Shown here one piece after another: positions 1 to 35,605 of a DNA stretch of 64,000 nucleotides. Made by a program: the position numbers and the translations under genes. A model generated the notes under the pieces. That model was not told the origin of the DNA. It saw only the letters and a list, made by a program, of their open reading frames with translations, and made no database searches. The DNA lies in contig ML682029.1 of the NCBI GenBank assembly GCA_007922195.1, positions 2,730,636 through 2,794,635 of the forward strand, given 5' to 3'. Origin of the DNA: Podocnemis expansa (Eukaryota > Chordata > Testudines > Podocnemididae). The stretch's first letter is position 1. Every line of letters begins with the position of its first letter.

Positions 1-1100
1 CTGGTTTTGTGTTGGTACCTTTAGTTATTTTCATCAGGAAATGTTCAGTCTTATTAGCTGGTAATCATTAAAACATTAATTTGTAATTAAATAAAGCCTT
101 TATACTAAATGTGGGGCTTCTCTTTGCTAACCAGGAGGGCACTCTATACCTATACATATTTATTTGAGCCATTATATCGCTTAACACACATTTATTCAAA
201 TTTTTACGTTTTACAACATTAGAAAAGTGAATGATGCCTTTATTTACTAAATAATTTCCTCTCCCCCCCCCCCCCCCCCCGATTTATGTCAAGCTCTACT
301 TGGAGAGAAATTAAAATTCTATTAAAATGCAGAAAAGTGGAATTAAGTTTTATTAGTTAAATAAACCTACACTATGTTCTAAACACCAAAGAAAATTTTT
401 AATATTTTGCATTTAAAACAAACTGAATTATTTAAGATTATTTAAGATTTTAAAACTAGATCTCATCCTCTTGATGCCTAGTTTTTATTCAGAGGTTGGA
501 ACAAGAAAACAAGATTCCCTGCTTTTCACCCTTAATTGCTTTTTTAACTTTGAATTAACTTCTCATTGAATTAAACCAGTTGAACAAACTAAAATGAAAA
601 GAACATTCTCTCTGTCTGCAGAAAATACTACTGCTGTCAGAAGCTGGCTTAACATTTCAACAAACCATGGGTCATGTGTTTTTGCCAGAGATTTCCACAA
701 ATTCAAGGATCTGACTTTCTTTAACACTTGGCAGCAAACATATACTTTTCAGTATTTTAAAATTTAACTGATGTACACTTCGCAGATGATGGTAAATTTG
801 GGCCTTAACACAGGCTGTCATAATTCCAAGTTTAATTATAAGGTCTGTTTGTAAAAAAGGGAAAAAAAACCTTTTAATTTAAATACAAAAATGTCACGGG
901 CTTTTTTTGAGTTGTTTTTGTTTTAAAAAAATCTATTTCATACCCCTCACAGTAGCCCCTAGATGTTTAGGAAAAAGACAAAAACATCTGAGTAATTTAC
1001 AGTTACAGAATAACCTGCCTTTAAATTTTCTTCCTAACCCCTGGCAAAAACAGGTTTTTGCTTCTCTCTCTCTCCCATGTGTGCATGCATGATGTTGATA
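1..1100. other. AT-rich intergenic DNA, no gene seen
   Basis: AT-rich sequence with a poly-C run near 263-281. I see no open reading frame with recognisable content and no splice-bounded exon. In human the region upstream of ANKRD16 holds FBH1 on the opposite strand, but no FBH1 peptide is recognisable here. If FBH1 is present its coding exons lie beyond the left edge. Confidence 0.6.
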
Positions 1101-1101
1101 A

Positions 1102-1147
1102 GTTCCAGAGGGGTACTCCTGTTAGTCTACTAGTTCAGCAAAACAAG
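1102..1147 (-). repeat. Penelope-like 3' terminal fragment
   Basis: A short piece resembling the outer end of the Penelope-like terminal unit found many times in the window ('ttccaaaggggcagccgtgt' in better copies, then 'tagtctagttcagcaaaac'). Here it reads 'ttccagaggggtactcctgt' and breaks off at about 1147, next to the Helitron-related sequence. Confidence 0.45.
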
Positions 1148-1201
1148 ATTTACAAATTTACTAGCTGTAACCCCATCAAAAATGATGGGGGAAAATCGTT
1201 C

Positions 1202-2318
1202 TGCATGACGCACAGCAGCTTGACCTTCCGTTTCATCATTATGCCAATGCTTTGTAATTTCCTGAATTTCTGGAGCTTGTCAATGACAAATAGTTTTCCA
1301 CAAATGTTATCTTATGTATGTTACGCATGCTATACATATTATACTGATGAACCGATCAGATCATATGTGTCAAAACGTAGCTCAAAGATTTAGTTTCTTT
1401 GTTACCATGGCAAGATACGTAGCATAACATTTGTTACGGTGGCCGCATACATAGCATGCTGAAATATTACATTTCACATCACACACGCACACTGCAAATT
1501 AGGAGGTTTGATAACTGGGATCCTGAGGATTATTCAGAAGACTCTGCAAAAATGGTGGAAATTGGCAACTTCGCTCACCTTCGATTTCCAGGTGCACAGG
1601 TCCCTTGTGGCAGCAATATTTGAAAGTATTGTCGGTGTGTCTTTCAGGTTGAAAGATCAATGAATGACAATACTTACATTCAACATTCATCAGTCTGCAG
1701 TTATGAGTAATCACTTCATTTTCATTCAATGTGTCTTGATTAGCAATAGCAGCACGGCGCGCACTGCGAAACTGTCTCATTCGGCGAGCATTTTGAGCAC
1801 GACGCTCAGCGGCTTCCTCTTCTGTTTCTTGCTCTCGGCGGTACTGGCGAAGCTGTCTCATTCGTTGAGCATTTTGAGCACGACGGTCAGCAGCTTGCTC
1901 TTCTGTCTCTTGATCTCTTTGCTTTTGGCGATGATTTCTCATTTGTTCTGCATGTTGACCTCGACGTGCAGCAGCTTGTTCCACAGATTCCTGTTCTTGT
2001 TGACGGCGATTTGCTCGATAATTTCTCATGTATGCAGCATGTGCTGCACGACGCGCAGCAGCCTGATCTTCAGTTTCATCATTATGCTGACACTTTGTAA
2101 TTTCTTGCATTTGTGGAGCTTGTTGACAGCGATTAGTTTTCTACAAATAGTACGTTACGTATGTTACGTATGCTATGCTCATTGCATTGATGAACTGACC
2201 AGATTTTTCTTTGTTACCAGGGCAACATAGGTAACATAATATTTGTTACCATGGCAACATACGTAACACTGTCACATTTCACATCATGCACAGACACTGC
2301 AAATTAGGAGGCTTGATT
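1202..2318 (-). mobile_element. Helitron fragment with tandemly duplicated flank
   Basis: A minus-strand Helitron remnant containing the ORF at 1499-2110. About 300 bp occurs twice in direct orientation, at 1202-1511 and 2042-2318. Both copies run from 'cagcagc..tga.ctt' through 'tttcatcattatg' and 'gcaaattaggagg' to a 'ttga' end. The right copy covers the ORF start and its upstream region. The left copy is a more diverged version lying just beyond the ORF stop. This fits two tandem minus-strand copies, the left one truncated after its 5' part. The termini (TC start, 3' hairpin plus CTRR) could not be fixed by eye. Confidence 0.6.
1499..2110 (-). CDS. Helitron replicase/helicase N-terminal fragment
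   Basis: An open 203-codon frame. Residues ~15-120 are four Arg/Gln/Glu-rich repeats of 27-29 residues, each with a core like QAAARR followed by an MRN/MRQ block. Residues ~143-195 carry CxxC (C145, C148), FKYCC (C166, C167), a Gly-x-Val pair and a Pro-Pro-x-Leu-x-x-Leu-Leu ending. This is the cysteine module that precedes the Rep/helicase-like domain in Helitron proteins, and Arg-rich N-terminal repeats are also known there. The HUH Rep and helicase domains are missing because the frame stops at the junction with the left repeat copy, so this is a truncated transposon protein and not a host gene. The plus-strand frame over 1664-2230 is its shadow. Confidence 0.7.
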   Translation of the reverse strand: MQEITKCQHNDETEDQAAARRAAHAAYMRNYRANRRQQEQESVEQAAARRGQHAEQMRNHRQKQRDQETEEQAADRRAQNAQRMRQLRQYRREQETEEEAAERRAQNARRMRQFRSARRAAIANQDTLNENEVITHNCRLMNVECKYCHSLIFQPERHTDNTFKYCCHKGPVHLEIEGERSCQFPPFLQSLLNNPQDPSYQTS

Positions 2319-2479
2319 TCAGGCACGAGCTTTCTTGAACAAATTCACCTACAACCCCACCCCAGCCTTGATCTGGCGGGGAACCCCACCCAGGTCATTA
2401 ACTCTCCAAAGTAGCACCAAGGCTCCTTTCAGCCAAAATTACCTTTGCCTGATCTACATGCCAGCCTCCCCCAAGAGCA

Positions 2480-2985
2480 GAACCCACCACACTGCAGTTT
2501 CTAACCCTGCCACCATGCAGACCCCCACCCTCAATGCAATCCTCCTATCCCTGCCCCCAGGTGGCTCCCCCACCCTCAATGCAATCCCCCATCCCTGTTC
2601 CCATTCAGATTCCCCATCCCCATGCAATCCCTCTCCTTGCCTCAGGCACATCCCCCAACACCAGTGCAATCCCCCATCCCCGCCTCATGCAGATCCCCCA
2701 CCCCCATGCAATGCCCCATCCCTGCCCCATGCAAACGCCGCATCCTCCATGCAATCCCCCATCCAGATCCCCCAACACCAATGCAATCCTCCATCCCCAC
2801 CCCCATGCAGATTCCTCACCCCATTCAGTCTCCCACGCAGATCCCCCAACACCAATGCAATCCTCCATCCCTGCCCCCATGCAATCCCTCCTGCCCCATG
2901 CAGATTCCTCACCTCATGCAATCCCCATCCCTGCCCCATACAATCCCCCATCCTCAAAGCAATCCCCCACTCCTGCCACCAAAAC
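2480..2985. repeat. C-rich degenerate minisatellite
   Basis: Repeated variants of 'atgcaatcccccatcc' and 'atgcagatcccccaacacc' spaced about 30-60 bp apart over roughly 500 bp. The long frames on both strands here are low-complexity Pro/His/Ser or Gly/Trp readings of the repeat, not genes. It lies directly upstream of the CpG island. Confidence 0.75.
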
Positions 2986-3145
2986 AGCCCCCCCCCACAA
3001 ACAGCCCTCGCCCCACCCCCACACCCAGGGCCACCGCGCCGGGGCCGAACCCGCCTCACTCTGGTCACGCCGACGCCGACGCCAGGCCTCCGGGGTCGCC
3101 CCGCTCCCCTCCGCCCCGCTGGGCTCCTGGGAGCCCGCCCCTTAC

Positions 3146-3295
3146 CTCCACCTGACCCCGCCGCCCGCCAATCAGAGAGCGCGCGGCACCACTTCGCCCA
3201 ATCAGACTCGCGCGAGCTCAGGGCAGGCAGGACGGGACGAGCGAAAACTTCGCCGGAGTTTTTCTGCCTTCCGCCAGCGCTCTCCCCCTGGGGGG
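3146..3295 (-). other. Putative divergent first exon (FBH1-like position)
   Basis: On the minus strand the sequence reads GGAG|GTAAG, with the GT at complement 3145-3144. This is a good donor inside the CpG island, transcribed away from ANKRD16. It is where a head-to-head partner's first exon would be expected, and human synteny suggests FBH1. I do not recognise FBH1 protein in it, and the start boundary is arbitrary. Confidence 0.3.
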
Positions 3296-3303
3296 TGACG
3301 TCA
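3296..3303. promoter_or_regulatory. Palindromic CRE
   Basis: Exact TGACGTCA in the CpG island, about 62 bp before the putative first-exon donor and downstream of two CCAAT boxes. It is a consensus binding site for CREB/ATF factors. Occupancy is not shown by sequence. Confidence 0.6.
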
Positions 3304-3365
3304 CAGCGCCGGGCGGCCATCGTGACGTCCCCGCGCGGGGGGAAGGCGCGCTGAGGCGGCGGGCG
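3304..3365 (+). other. ANKRD16: Putative non-coding exon 1 of ANKRD16
   Basis: The sequence ends in 'gggcg' followed by GTGAGT at 3366-3371, a near-ideal donor. Joined to the acceptor at 5035-5036 (tcttag, exon from 5037), the frame upstream of the ATG at 5054 runs back into exon 1 without another ATG and meets an in-frame TGA at 3323-3325. This supports 5054 as the start and exon 1 as 5' UTR. The 5' boundary given is nominal. Confidence 0.5.
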
Positions 3366-3570
3366 GTGAGTGACGCGGGCGGCGGGGTCGGCGCGCGCTC
3401 GGTTGTCGGCGTCGCCGTGGGGCGGCCTCGGGGGGCGGGGCCGGTTGCCATGGCGCCGAGCGCGGGGCCCGGAAGTGTCGGTGGCGCCTCAGGCCGCAAA
3501 CCGCCTTTGGCTCAGCCGTGACGTTGGCGCCTCGTGACCCCGTGCGGAAGTGACGTTTCCTGTGGGGGGC

Positions 3571-3868
3571 CGGATGGGGAAATTGAGGCACCACTTGATG
3601 CGGGGCATCTGTCTCCTAGCCCCCAGGAGCGGCTGGGGAAACTGAGGCACAGCACTTGACGCGGGGCACCTGTCTCCTAGCCCCGGGGTGTTGCTGGGGA
3701 AACTGAGGNNNNNNNNNNGGGGTGTTGCTGGGGAAACTGAGGCACAGCACTTGACACGGGGCACCCGTCTCCTAGCCCCGGGGTGTTGCTGGGGAAACTG
3801 AGGCACGACACGACACGGGGCACCTGTCTCCTAGCCCTGGGGTGTTGCTGGGGAACTGAGGCACGATG
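3571..3868. repeat. ~62-bp minisatellite with assembly gap
   Basis: About five copies of a unit containing 'tggggaaactgaggcac', 'cttgacgcggggcacc' and 'tgtctcctagccccgggg', period roughly 60-63 bp. A 10-N gap (3709-3718) falls inside one unit, so true copy number is unknown. It starts at the edge of the CpG island, in intron 1 of ANKRD16. Confidence 0.85.
3709..3718. other. Assembly gap (10 N)
   Basis: A run of ten N inside the minisatellite, so this is probably a collapsed or unresolved number of repeat units. Confidence 0.95.
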
Positions 3869-3994
3869 TTTGTCCCTTCTTTGCTAACTTACTCACTTCA
3901 TCCTCATCTCAGTTATAGAGAGGGGCGTGTGTATATTTATGAGACCTTTTTATCATCAGGCCTAGGTTATTGTAGAAATTTCTTATCCATTTAA

Positions 3995-4415
3995 TTTCCA
4001 AAGGGGCAGCCGTGTTAGTCTAGTCCAGCAAAAAAAAACAAACAAACAAACAAACAAAAAAAAAACCCACCAAGGAGTTGTGTGGCACTTAAAGACTAAT
4101 AGATTTATTTTTCACATGAGCTTTCATGGAAGAAAATGTGAAAGCAGGATTAAAACGAGGCTATGGGTTGTTTTCCCATTACAAAAGGTAATTTGACTTC
4201 AGTCTTCTCAGGGTTTGAACCTAACAACTGCTCTGATCTGCTGTTACTGTATGACCTGATCCTATGTTTTACACCCCCTTGCATTTATTTTCATTCCTTT
4301 CTGTAAGTTCACCCATCTTTGAAGCATCTGACGAGGTGGGAGTTGCTCCCATGAAAGCTCATGTGAAAAATAAATCTGTTAGTCTTTAAGTGCCACACAA
4401 CTCCTTGTTTTTTTA
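3995..4415 (+). mobile_element. Short fold-back Penelope-like element with exact target duplication
   Basis: The left arm (3995 to ~4131) is the Penelope-like terminal unit in reverse orientation. From there the plus-strand 3' part of the element runs to 4415 and ends in the same unit in forward orientation. The insertion is flanked by an exact 10-bp duplication ATCCATTTAA (3985-3994 and 4416-4425). The right arm keeps CTGACGA (4328-4334), a GGTGGG/GCTCCC-type hairpin and GAAA (4353-4356). There is no complete coding sequence. It lies in intron 1 of ANKRD16. Confidence 0.8.
4322..4366 (+). ncRNA. Hammerhead-ribozyme-like core
   Basis: CTGACGA (4328-4334), a GGTGGG-AGTT-GCTCCC hairpin, GAAA (4353-4356) and 'gctcatg'. 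Both core boxes are intact in the 3' unit of the fold-back at 3995-4415. Confidence 0.45.
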
Positions 4416-4572
4416 ATCCATTTAAGTTTCCCTGCCCACTTAGGATCTTCTGCTTGCCTGATCACAGGTGTCTTCTCTAGATATTTTCTTGAGGTGATTC
4501 TAGCCCTGTGATGTCAGATATCAGAGACTCACCATGTCCAAATTATTTGGTGGGAGGCAACCATGTTTGTAC

Positions 4573-4912
4573 TTATATTAGGGTTGGAAGGGACCTCATG
4601 AGGCCATCTAGTCCAGTGGTTCCCAACATTTTCTCTGCCGTGGCACACCTGGCTACTTTTAATTTGAGGCACGCCACCATATAGTTTCCAAATGAAGTCA
4701 TGAATATTCATGAGGCACTCCAGAGTTGTTTTGAGTAGTTTTTCAAACAAATTTGTGGCACGCCTGCTCAGACCGGATAGCACGCCTGTGTGCTGTGGCA
4801 CACTGGATGGGAAACACTGACTTAGTCCAACCCTCTGCTAAAAGCAGGACAACTCCCACTAAATCATGAGATGACCATTTGAGGTCCCTTCTAGCCCTAA
4901 TATTCAATGATT
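4573..4912. mobile_element. CR1 LINE tail remnants, interrupted by a hAT MITE
   Basis: 'agggttggaagggacctcat' at about 4579 is the antisense CR1 3' end. It continues at 4828 ('caaccctctgct') after an inserted MITE. A sense-orientation tail follows ('gaggtcccttctagccct', ~4881-4898), so two tails are inverted to each other. Confidence 0.6.
4614..4819. mobile_element. Non-autonomous hAT MITE
   Basis: Terminal inverted repeats CAGTGGTTCCCAAC (left) and CAGTGTTTCCCATC (right, reverse complement). It is flanked by ATCTAGTC (4606-4613) and ACTTAGTC (4820-4827), an 8-bp target duplication with two differences. It interrupts the antisense CR1 tail, so it is younger than that copy. No transposase. 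Confidence 0.75.
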
Positions 4913-4969
4913 TTATTAAAGCTGTTTTTATGATATTGGATTTTCCATTTAGCTTTTAAAATCTCATGA

Positions 4970-30246
<25,277 letters not shown>

Positions 30247-30426
30247 AACTGCCAGAGGAGAGACTAAAAGTTAGCCTTCAGCATCACTGTTCTGTGTTAT
30301 GCCACACATGGCTGTTAACAAAAGGCCAAGTCCTGAGGGCTTTACTCAGGCAAACTCCTATTCAAAGCAATGGAAGTTGGGTCTGAGTAAGGACTGAATG
30401 AAAGAGCCCATTGGAAGTATATTAAA

Positions 30427-30432
30427 AATAAA
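30427..30432 (+). terminator. ANKRD16: Candidate ANKRD16 poly(A) signal
   Basis: The first AATAAA after the stop codon, 180 nt downstream, implying a short 3' UTR. Other AATAAA sites lie further on, so use is uncertain. Confidence 0.45.
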
Positions 30433-31289
30433 GCTACATCGGAATATTTCGTGTGACATAGATTTTGACTCAAGGATCTAATGGAGATAATACATTCCGT
30501 AGGCTGGGACTTACAGACACTTGTATTGCAATCCATAATCATAAGATCTCTACCAGTCCCCACACCAGCTTCTTGGTTGCTACACATTTAGGCCTGGGCT
30601 ACATGAAGAAATGAGGTCAGGATAGCTATGTCCCTCAGGGGTTTGAAAAATCCACATCCCTGAGCAACACAGATAAAATGACCTGATCCCTTCTATAGAC
30701 AGCTCTAGATTGATGGGAGTATGTTCCTGTCATTGGGTAGGTGGGGTACCCACAGCGATGGGAGACCACTCCCATTAGTGTAGTCAGCAGCTTCGTTGAA
30801 GCACCACTGAAGTGCTGCTACAGTGTTTTAAGTGTAGGCAAGTCCTGAGCAGCTATTTATCTGTGTCGCTACTGCGCCAAGGGCAGGAGATCCAAATCTT
30901 AATGGGGGCCTTTGGACGTCACGGTAACAGAAATGTTTAGTAATGATAGCGGTATGATCGGATGGCCTAAATGAAATGAGCTGGTGGGACCAGAGCAGTT
31001 CCTGATGTGACAGCATAAAACCTGCTACTGTAATTGGCAACTGTTACAGAGAGGCCAAGGGTGGCAGAGAACCAATTATGCTTTCACCTAAGAAGTGAGT
31101 CCCCTCAACCATCCAGCTCATGGGTGAAGAACATTGTTGTGTAGCATGGGGAACCTTGCACAGCTTCTGCCCATGTGATCTGCTTTCTGAGCAGCAAGGG
31201 CCTGAACCAAGCACACTGAATCAACAGAAACATTGAAGACTTCCCCTGGGCTCTGCATCAGGCACAAAGAGAGGAGTTTATCTGGGACA

Positions 31290-31465
31290 GCCATGGAGTC
31301 AATGATTCCAAGACCAGAAAGGACCACTCTGATTGCTCAGCCTGATCTCTTGTATAACACATCTGCAAAAGAAAACCTGGAACAGATCTTTTAGAAAAAC
31401 ATCCAGTCTTGATTTTAAAATGGTCAGGAATGGAGAATCTACCATTGAGTCAATCTGATGCTTTC
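31290..31465 (-). repeat. CR1-like LINE fragment, antisense
   Basis: 'gaccagaaaggaccactctg', 'aacagatcttttagaaaaac' and 'atccagtcttgattttaaaa' are blocks of the antisense CR1 3' region common in reptiles. Confidence 0.6.
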
Positions 31466-32830
31466 TGCCATTAAACAATCCTCAGCTAGAAATATTTAGG
31501 AAATGAGCTATGTGCTTAACACTCTCTTCCTCAGCTTCTGACAACTTGGGAAAATCATAAACACTAGAACTACAGTAGCTGCTCAGATGTCATTGTCTAT
31601 ATGGTTTTTTTAAGACCATAAACACCCTCATTCTGGATTAGATAGGATGCATCACAGCAAATGCTGTTCAGTTTCATGAGGGAGCCAGAAAATACACATC
31701 CCACTTTCACGTGTAACCCTTCTGCATTGTGAATTTGGCACCAAAAAGATTTGGGTTCAGTGTCTACAGGATTCTCTTAATGACAGAAAGTAGAATCAGC
31801 TCAAGCCCCCACCCAGTAATCTGGGAAGAATGAATACCAGCCTTAGGAACCTTTAAGAGGCAATACTTACCCCCTCACAAACACTGAGTCTGTGTGAAAC
31901 AAACTACACTGTTTTTTACAAGGGAAAGGGCAGCCCAGTGTTAATTTGGCAGAACACCACAACCACAATTAAAAGCATGTGACCATAGCAAACACCCACC
32001 CCAGAGGAACCCCGCAATTAACAAAGACCCAGGTACTAAGGAACCTCACTGTCAGTGTAGTTTCAATGTAACCAATCCCTGCTCCCACAAAAGATCTATG
32101 GCTAAGCCCTCAGACTTGTTTAACACTGAGGTCACCTCTAGGAATCACTGACAAAAACTTTTAAGTGAGCCCGATCAGCTCTGTCAATAAGACTGGAGTG
32201 GAACAGGCCAAATGGCATCTAGGCCTCCTTCAGTAGCACCCACAGAAACATGTATAAATATTTTTTCCCACTCCATCTCTTCCTTGCTGGGCTTTGGCAT
32301 CTCTCTGGGCCCCAGCTTAGCAAGCAAGGTTCAGTTTAGGGAGACCCCTTTAATGAGGGTGTACTAAGAACAGTTCTACTTGTACAACAAAAATAACATT
32401 TCCATTACCCTTGAATTCAAATACTAAAGTAACCAAAACCAGCCAACATTTATCATTTTGGGAAAGCATGCTGTGCACCTACACAGAGTAGGCCTGTTTG
32501 TGCAAAAAGTCTTTTCCCTCCAGTGTGTCACATGTCAAGGCAGAGCTCACTCAGACCTGGCCAGTGTGATTCTGCTGGCCTGGCACATGACAGTGTGGTG
32601 AGGGGGACATGGTGGGGAAATCTAGGCAAGAGTTATGGAAAAAAGCAGATGGAATTCTAACTCTTCCTACCTGAAGGTAGCAGCAACATTGAGCCATGAT
32701 CTCTGACAGCTGATTGATGGGATGGAAGATATGATCTGCCACAAACTAATGGGTTAAAATAAAAGATAAGAATAAGTGTGTTAACCACAGAAAGGAAGAT
32801 TTTAAGTGCTTATAAGTGGAAGGCCTATAA

Positions 32831-33017
32831 CAGGGGTCTCAAACATGCGGCCCCAAAGTTATTTCCTGTGACCCGCAATGACACTATCATTACCAATATT
32901 TGCAATGTTATATGAAAAGGTTCAGTGGCACAGCCCTCGGGCTAGCATTCTAGGCCTCGTGCGGCCCTTGTGTGGTCCTCATGCGGCCTTCACGGTGATT
33001 TGAGTTTGAGACCCCTA
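32831..33017. mobile_element. hAT MITE with exact 8-bp duplication
   Basis: 187 bp with ends CAGGGGTCTCAAAC and TAGGGGTCTCAAAC (reverse complement). GCCTATAA duplicated at 32823-32830 and 33018-33025. CpG-containing core ('gcggcccttgtgtggtcctc'). No coding capacity. Confidence 0.88.
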
Positions 33018-34570
33018 GCCTATAAGATCTGAGTTACTGGAAGAAATAACAGGTAGGCCCATAGTCTAAATACTAAACTTCATTAGACTAAACAGTATTT
33101 GGATTAAACGGTTTTTCTCAGCCTATGGATGTTGCAGGCAGGTTACAATCTTTAATACAGAGGCTTTTCCTTTAAGCCTGAGACCAGTCTCCTCAGTTCA
33201 CATCTGTCTCCCCTGCATTCTTATTGCTTGTAGTGTGGGTAGGAGATGAAAAAAGGTAATGCCGCTCTCCCTTTGTGACATAATTCACCTTGTGTACACC
33301 CTTCTGATGGAATTGTATATAATTTGTGTTCACCTTGATAGCAAAACTGTGTGCTTAATGCCAAGTATCTTGTGGAAGGTGTTTTTGGAATGTTCATGAC
33401 ATATTCTGACAATTATTTTCTGGCACTATACTTCTTGCAATGCTGCATGGTTATGAAACTGCTATAGAGAATTCTCAAATTTGTGTCTCACATGGCTTGA
33501 ATAGATCCATGTAAACACAAATCAGAGTGAGAGTTCATGCCTTTCTGGGACATTCACACAGGAATGATGGACTGGCCTGAGTATCTATGCTCATTTGACT
33601 CAAGTGGAGGAAACCATGCTGGACACTGCCAATCACCTGAGCCCTGGGGGAGGCGAAGAAATAGGGATTAAAGGCAGAGACATTTTGGTCTCTGGAGCGC
33701 TCTCTTGCAATCCATCTATAAGCCAACATCAAGACTGTCTGCAGAGTCTGGGACATCTGGCTGGGGGCCAACCAACAACTAGCTAGGACAGCAAAGCTAC
33801 TGAAAGTATGACTGTATTATTATTGTAAATTATTAATATTGAAAGTATTAAGCTTAGTTTAGAATGTGAATTGCCTTTATTGCTTCCTGACCAAATCTGA
33901 TATAAATTCTTTTGGTTTATAATCACTTGTACTCTTTCTATACTTAAACTTATTTCTTTGCTTTATCTAAAGCAGTACATGGGGTTTGAGTGGATGTAAA
34001 GGCTTCCTTTAGAGTGACACAGCTGGTACACATCATTTTCTTTGACAAATTGACTAACCAATGAGTTTGCAGAGGGCAGCATTGCAGAAAGCAGTTCCTA
34101 GGATTGCATCTGGGACTGGGGATATTGACTGGGGGGGGGGGTCATATCATTGCATAATCCCCTGAGCGATTGCCCAGAAGCAGTCATTCACTAGTCCAGG
34201 GACTGCTTGCTTGGGGGTGGCTGGGCTTGATCTGACCCAGAAGTGGGGGTTCACACAGTGAGGCAAATGCAGGATAACACCAGGAGTGAGGGGATTGGGG
34301 TGACAGAGCAAAACACAATCCAGACTGCGGAGGGGAATGTCACACCCTTGTTTCATGTTCTCAGCCCATGTGCTTAGGAAACACCAGCCCTGGCATGACT
34401 AGTGGGCTTTGCTGAGTCATAGAGCTGAGCATTCCCCATTGTGTGATCTTGTGCGGCTGTCACAGAACTGTAAATCCATCGTTTACTATTCTCCTGCCAG
34501 TCAGTGTCTGGGGTGATCGATCAACACCTGCTCGAGAGTTGATCACCTTCTTTATTCTTGTCACTAAAAA

Positions 34571-34665
34571 ATTATATATGAACATAGGACTGGCTATATT
34601 GGGTCAGACCAATGGTTCATCTAGCCCAGTATCCTGTCTTCCAATAGTGGTCAGTGTCAGCAGTG
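34571..34665. repeat. CR1-type repeat, part 1
   Basis: 'gaacataggactggctatat', 'tgggtcagaccaatggttca' and 'cccagtatcctgtcttccaa' belong to a widespread reptile repeat. Its continuation ('catcaagtgatccgctgtca', 'agcttctggcaaatacaggc') appears at ~35037-35140, split by other sequence including the repeat at 34853-35035. Confidence 0.55.
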
Positions 34666-34852
34666 GGCAACTCCCGATATAGTTCAAAAATAGCCACATA
34701 TCAAAATCTGATGACTTCATGCACTTCAATGATACATATATTTGGACAGAACAGAGGGTTTAATCAAACCGTGACCTTTCCTACAACATCTTACATAGCA
34801 TGTTTTGTGTGAAAGATTATAGCCATATATGAATGATGAAAATTAAGTAATA

Positions 34853-35035
34853 ATAACCTTTATTGAACCAGTTTCTGTTGGTGAGAGACAAGTTTTTAAG
34901 CTTACACAGATCTCTTCTTCAGGTCTGGGAAACATACTTAGTTAATTCAAAATGGAAAAAATTATTTAGCATAAGTAATTAGTATACATATTTCAAGGGA
35001 CCATTCATGGTGAACTGGCCCATTTACACCTCCCA
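34853..35035 (-). mobile_element. Second Penelope-like repeat family, copy 1
   Basis: 'ttctgttggtgagagacaag', 'aagcttacacagatctcttc' and 'ttcaggtctgggaaa'. On the minus strand it reads CTGAAGA (34916-34922 complement), AGA..CTGTGTAAGCTT hairpin, then AAAA where GAAA would complete a hammerhead-like core. Assignment to the Penelope-like class rests on shared architecture with the first family, so it is tentative. Confidence 0.5.
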
Positions 35036-35036
35036 T

Positions 35037-35140
35037 CATCAAGTGATCCGCTGTCACTTATTTCCAGCTTCTGGCAAATACAGGCTAGGAACAAAGCATA
35101 GTTTTGCATCCCTGCTCATCCTGGCTCCTGCAATGCCAGT
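35037..35140. repeat. CR1-type repeat, part 2
   Basis: Downstream portion of the repeat begun at 34571: 'catcaagtgatccgctgtca', then 'cagcttctggcaaatacagg'. Confidence 0.5.
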
Positions 35141-35605
35141 ACACTGTATTATATACCTCTTTCCATACACTAAAGGCCCAAATAACCAGAAACAATCACT
35201 GCGCTCTTGAATGAACTCACACCCAAAAACGATAGAAGGCAAAACAGCACATCGTCTGAGAGTGAACACTTTGACAAAACAATCATTCTGTATTCAATCT
35301 CTCAATCCTCGTTCTAAAAGGAAATCTGCACAACACCTTCAAAAGATGAGCCTGGAGGCTCAAATTCATAGCTTTGCTAGATACTACAAATCGTGGACAG
35401 GGTAGATGTATTGGATTTATGGCTCATTAAAACAAATCTATTACCCAGTTAATCCCCTGCCCACAGCTTTTATTTTAGTCCTTTTCCCCCTATGACTGGA
35501 GAGGAGTTAATAGACACTTCACCTTGAATGGCCCTTCAAATATGTACTAAGTACATATGCTGAATAAACCTAATATTTACATGTGACTGTGTGAGTACAT
35601 TTTCC

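Larger units (their letters stand above)
2985..3560. promoter_or_regulatory. CpG-island promoter of ANKRD16, probably bidirectional
   Basis: A block very rich in G+C and CpG, standing out from its surroundings. Visible motifs: CCAATCAG at 3168-3175 and 3198-3205 (NF-Y type), a perfect palindromic cAMP response element TGACGTCA at 3296-3303, further TGACGT cores near 3323, 3519 and 3551, and ETS-type CCGGAAGTG at 3469-3477 with GCGGAAGTG at 3544-3552. There is no TATA box. A plus-strand donor (3366) and a minus-strand donor (3145) lie on either side of the CRE. In human, ANKRD16 and FBH1 are transcribed head to head, so a shared divergent promoter is the natural inference. Start sites are not visible directly. 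Confidence 0.7.

Noticed and set aside
1..3145. FBH1 coding exons on the minus strand upstream of ANKRD16
   Set aside because: Expected from human synteny, but no F-box or UvrD-helicase peptide is recognisable. Only a candidate first-exon donor is seen.
2335..3354. Long plus-strand frame (339 codons, Pro/Ser/His-rich) and overlapping frames in other registers
   Set aside because: They are translations of the C-rich minisatellite and the CpG island. Several frames on both strands are open at once and none has a domain.
3571..3868. Regular repeats considered as a CRISPR-like array
   Set aside because: Repeats are head-to-tail without unique spacers, in vertebrate DNA, so this is a minisatellite.
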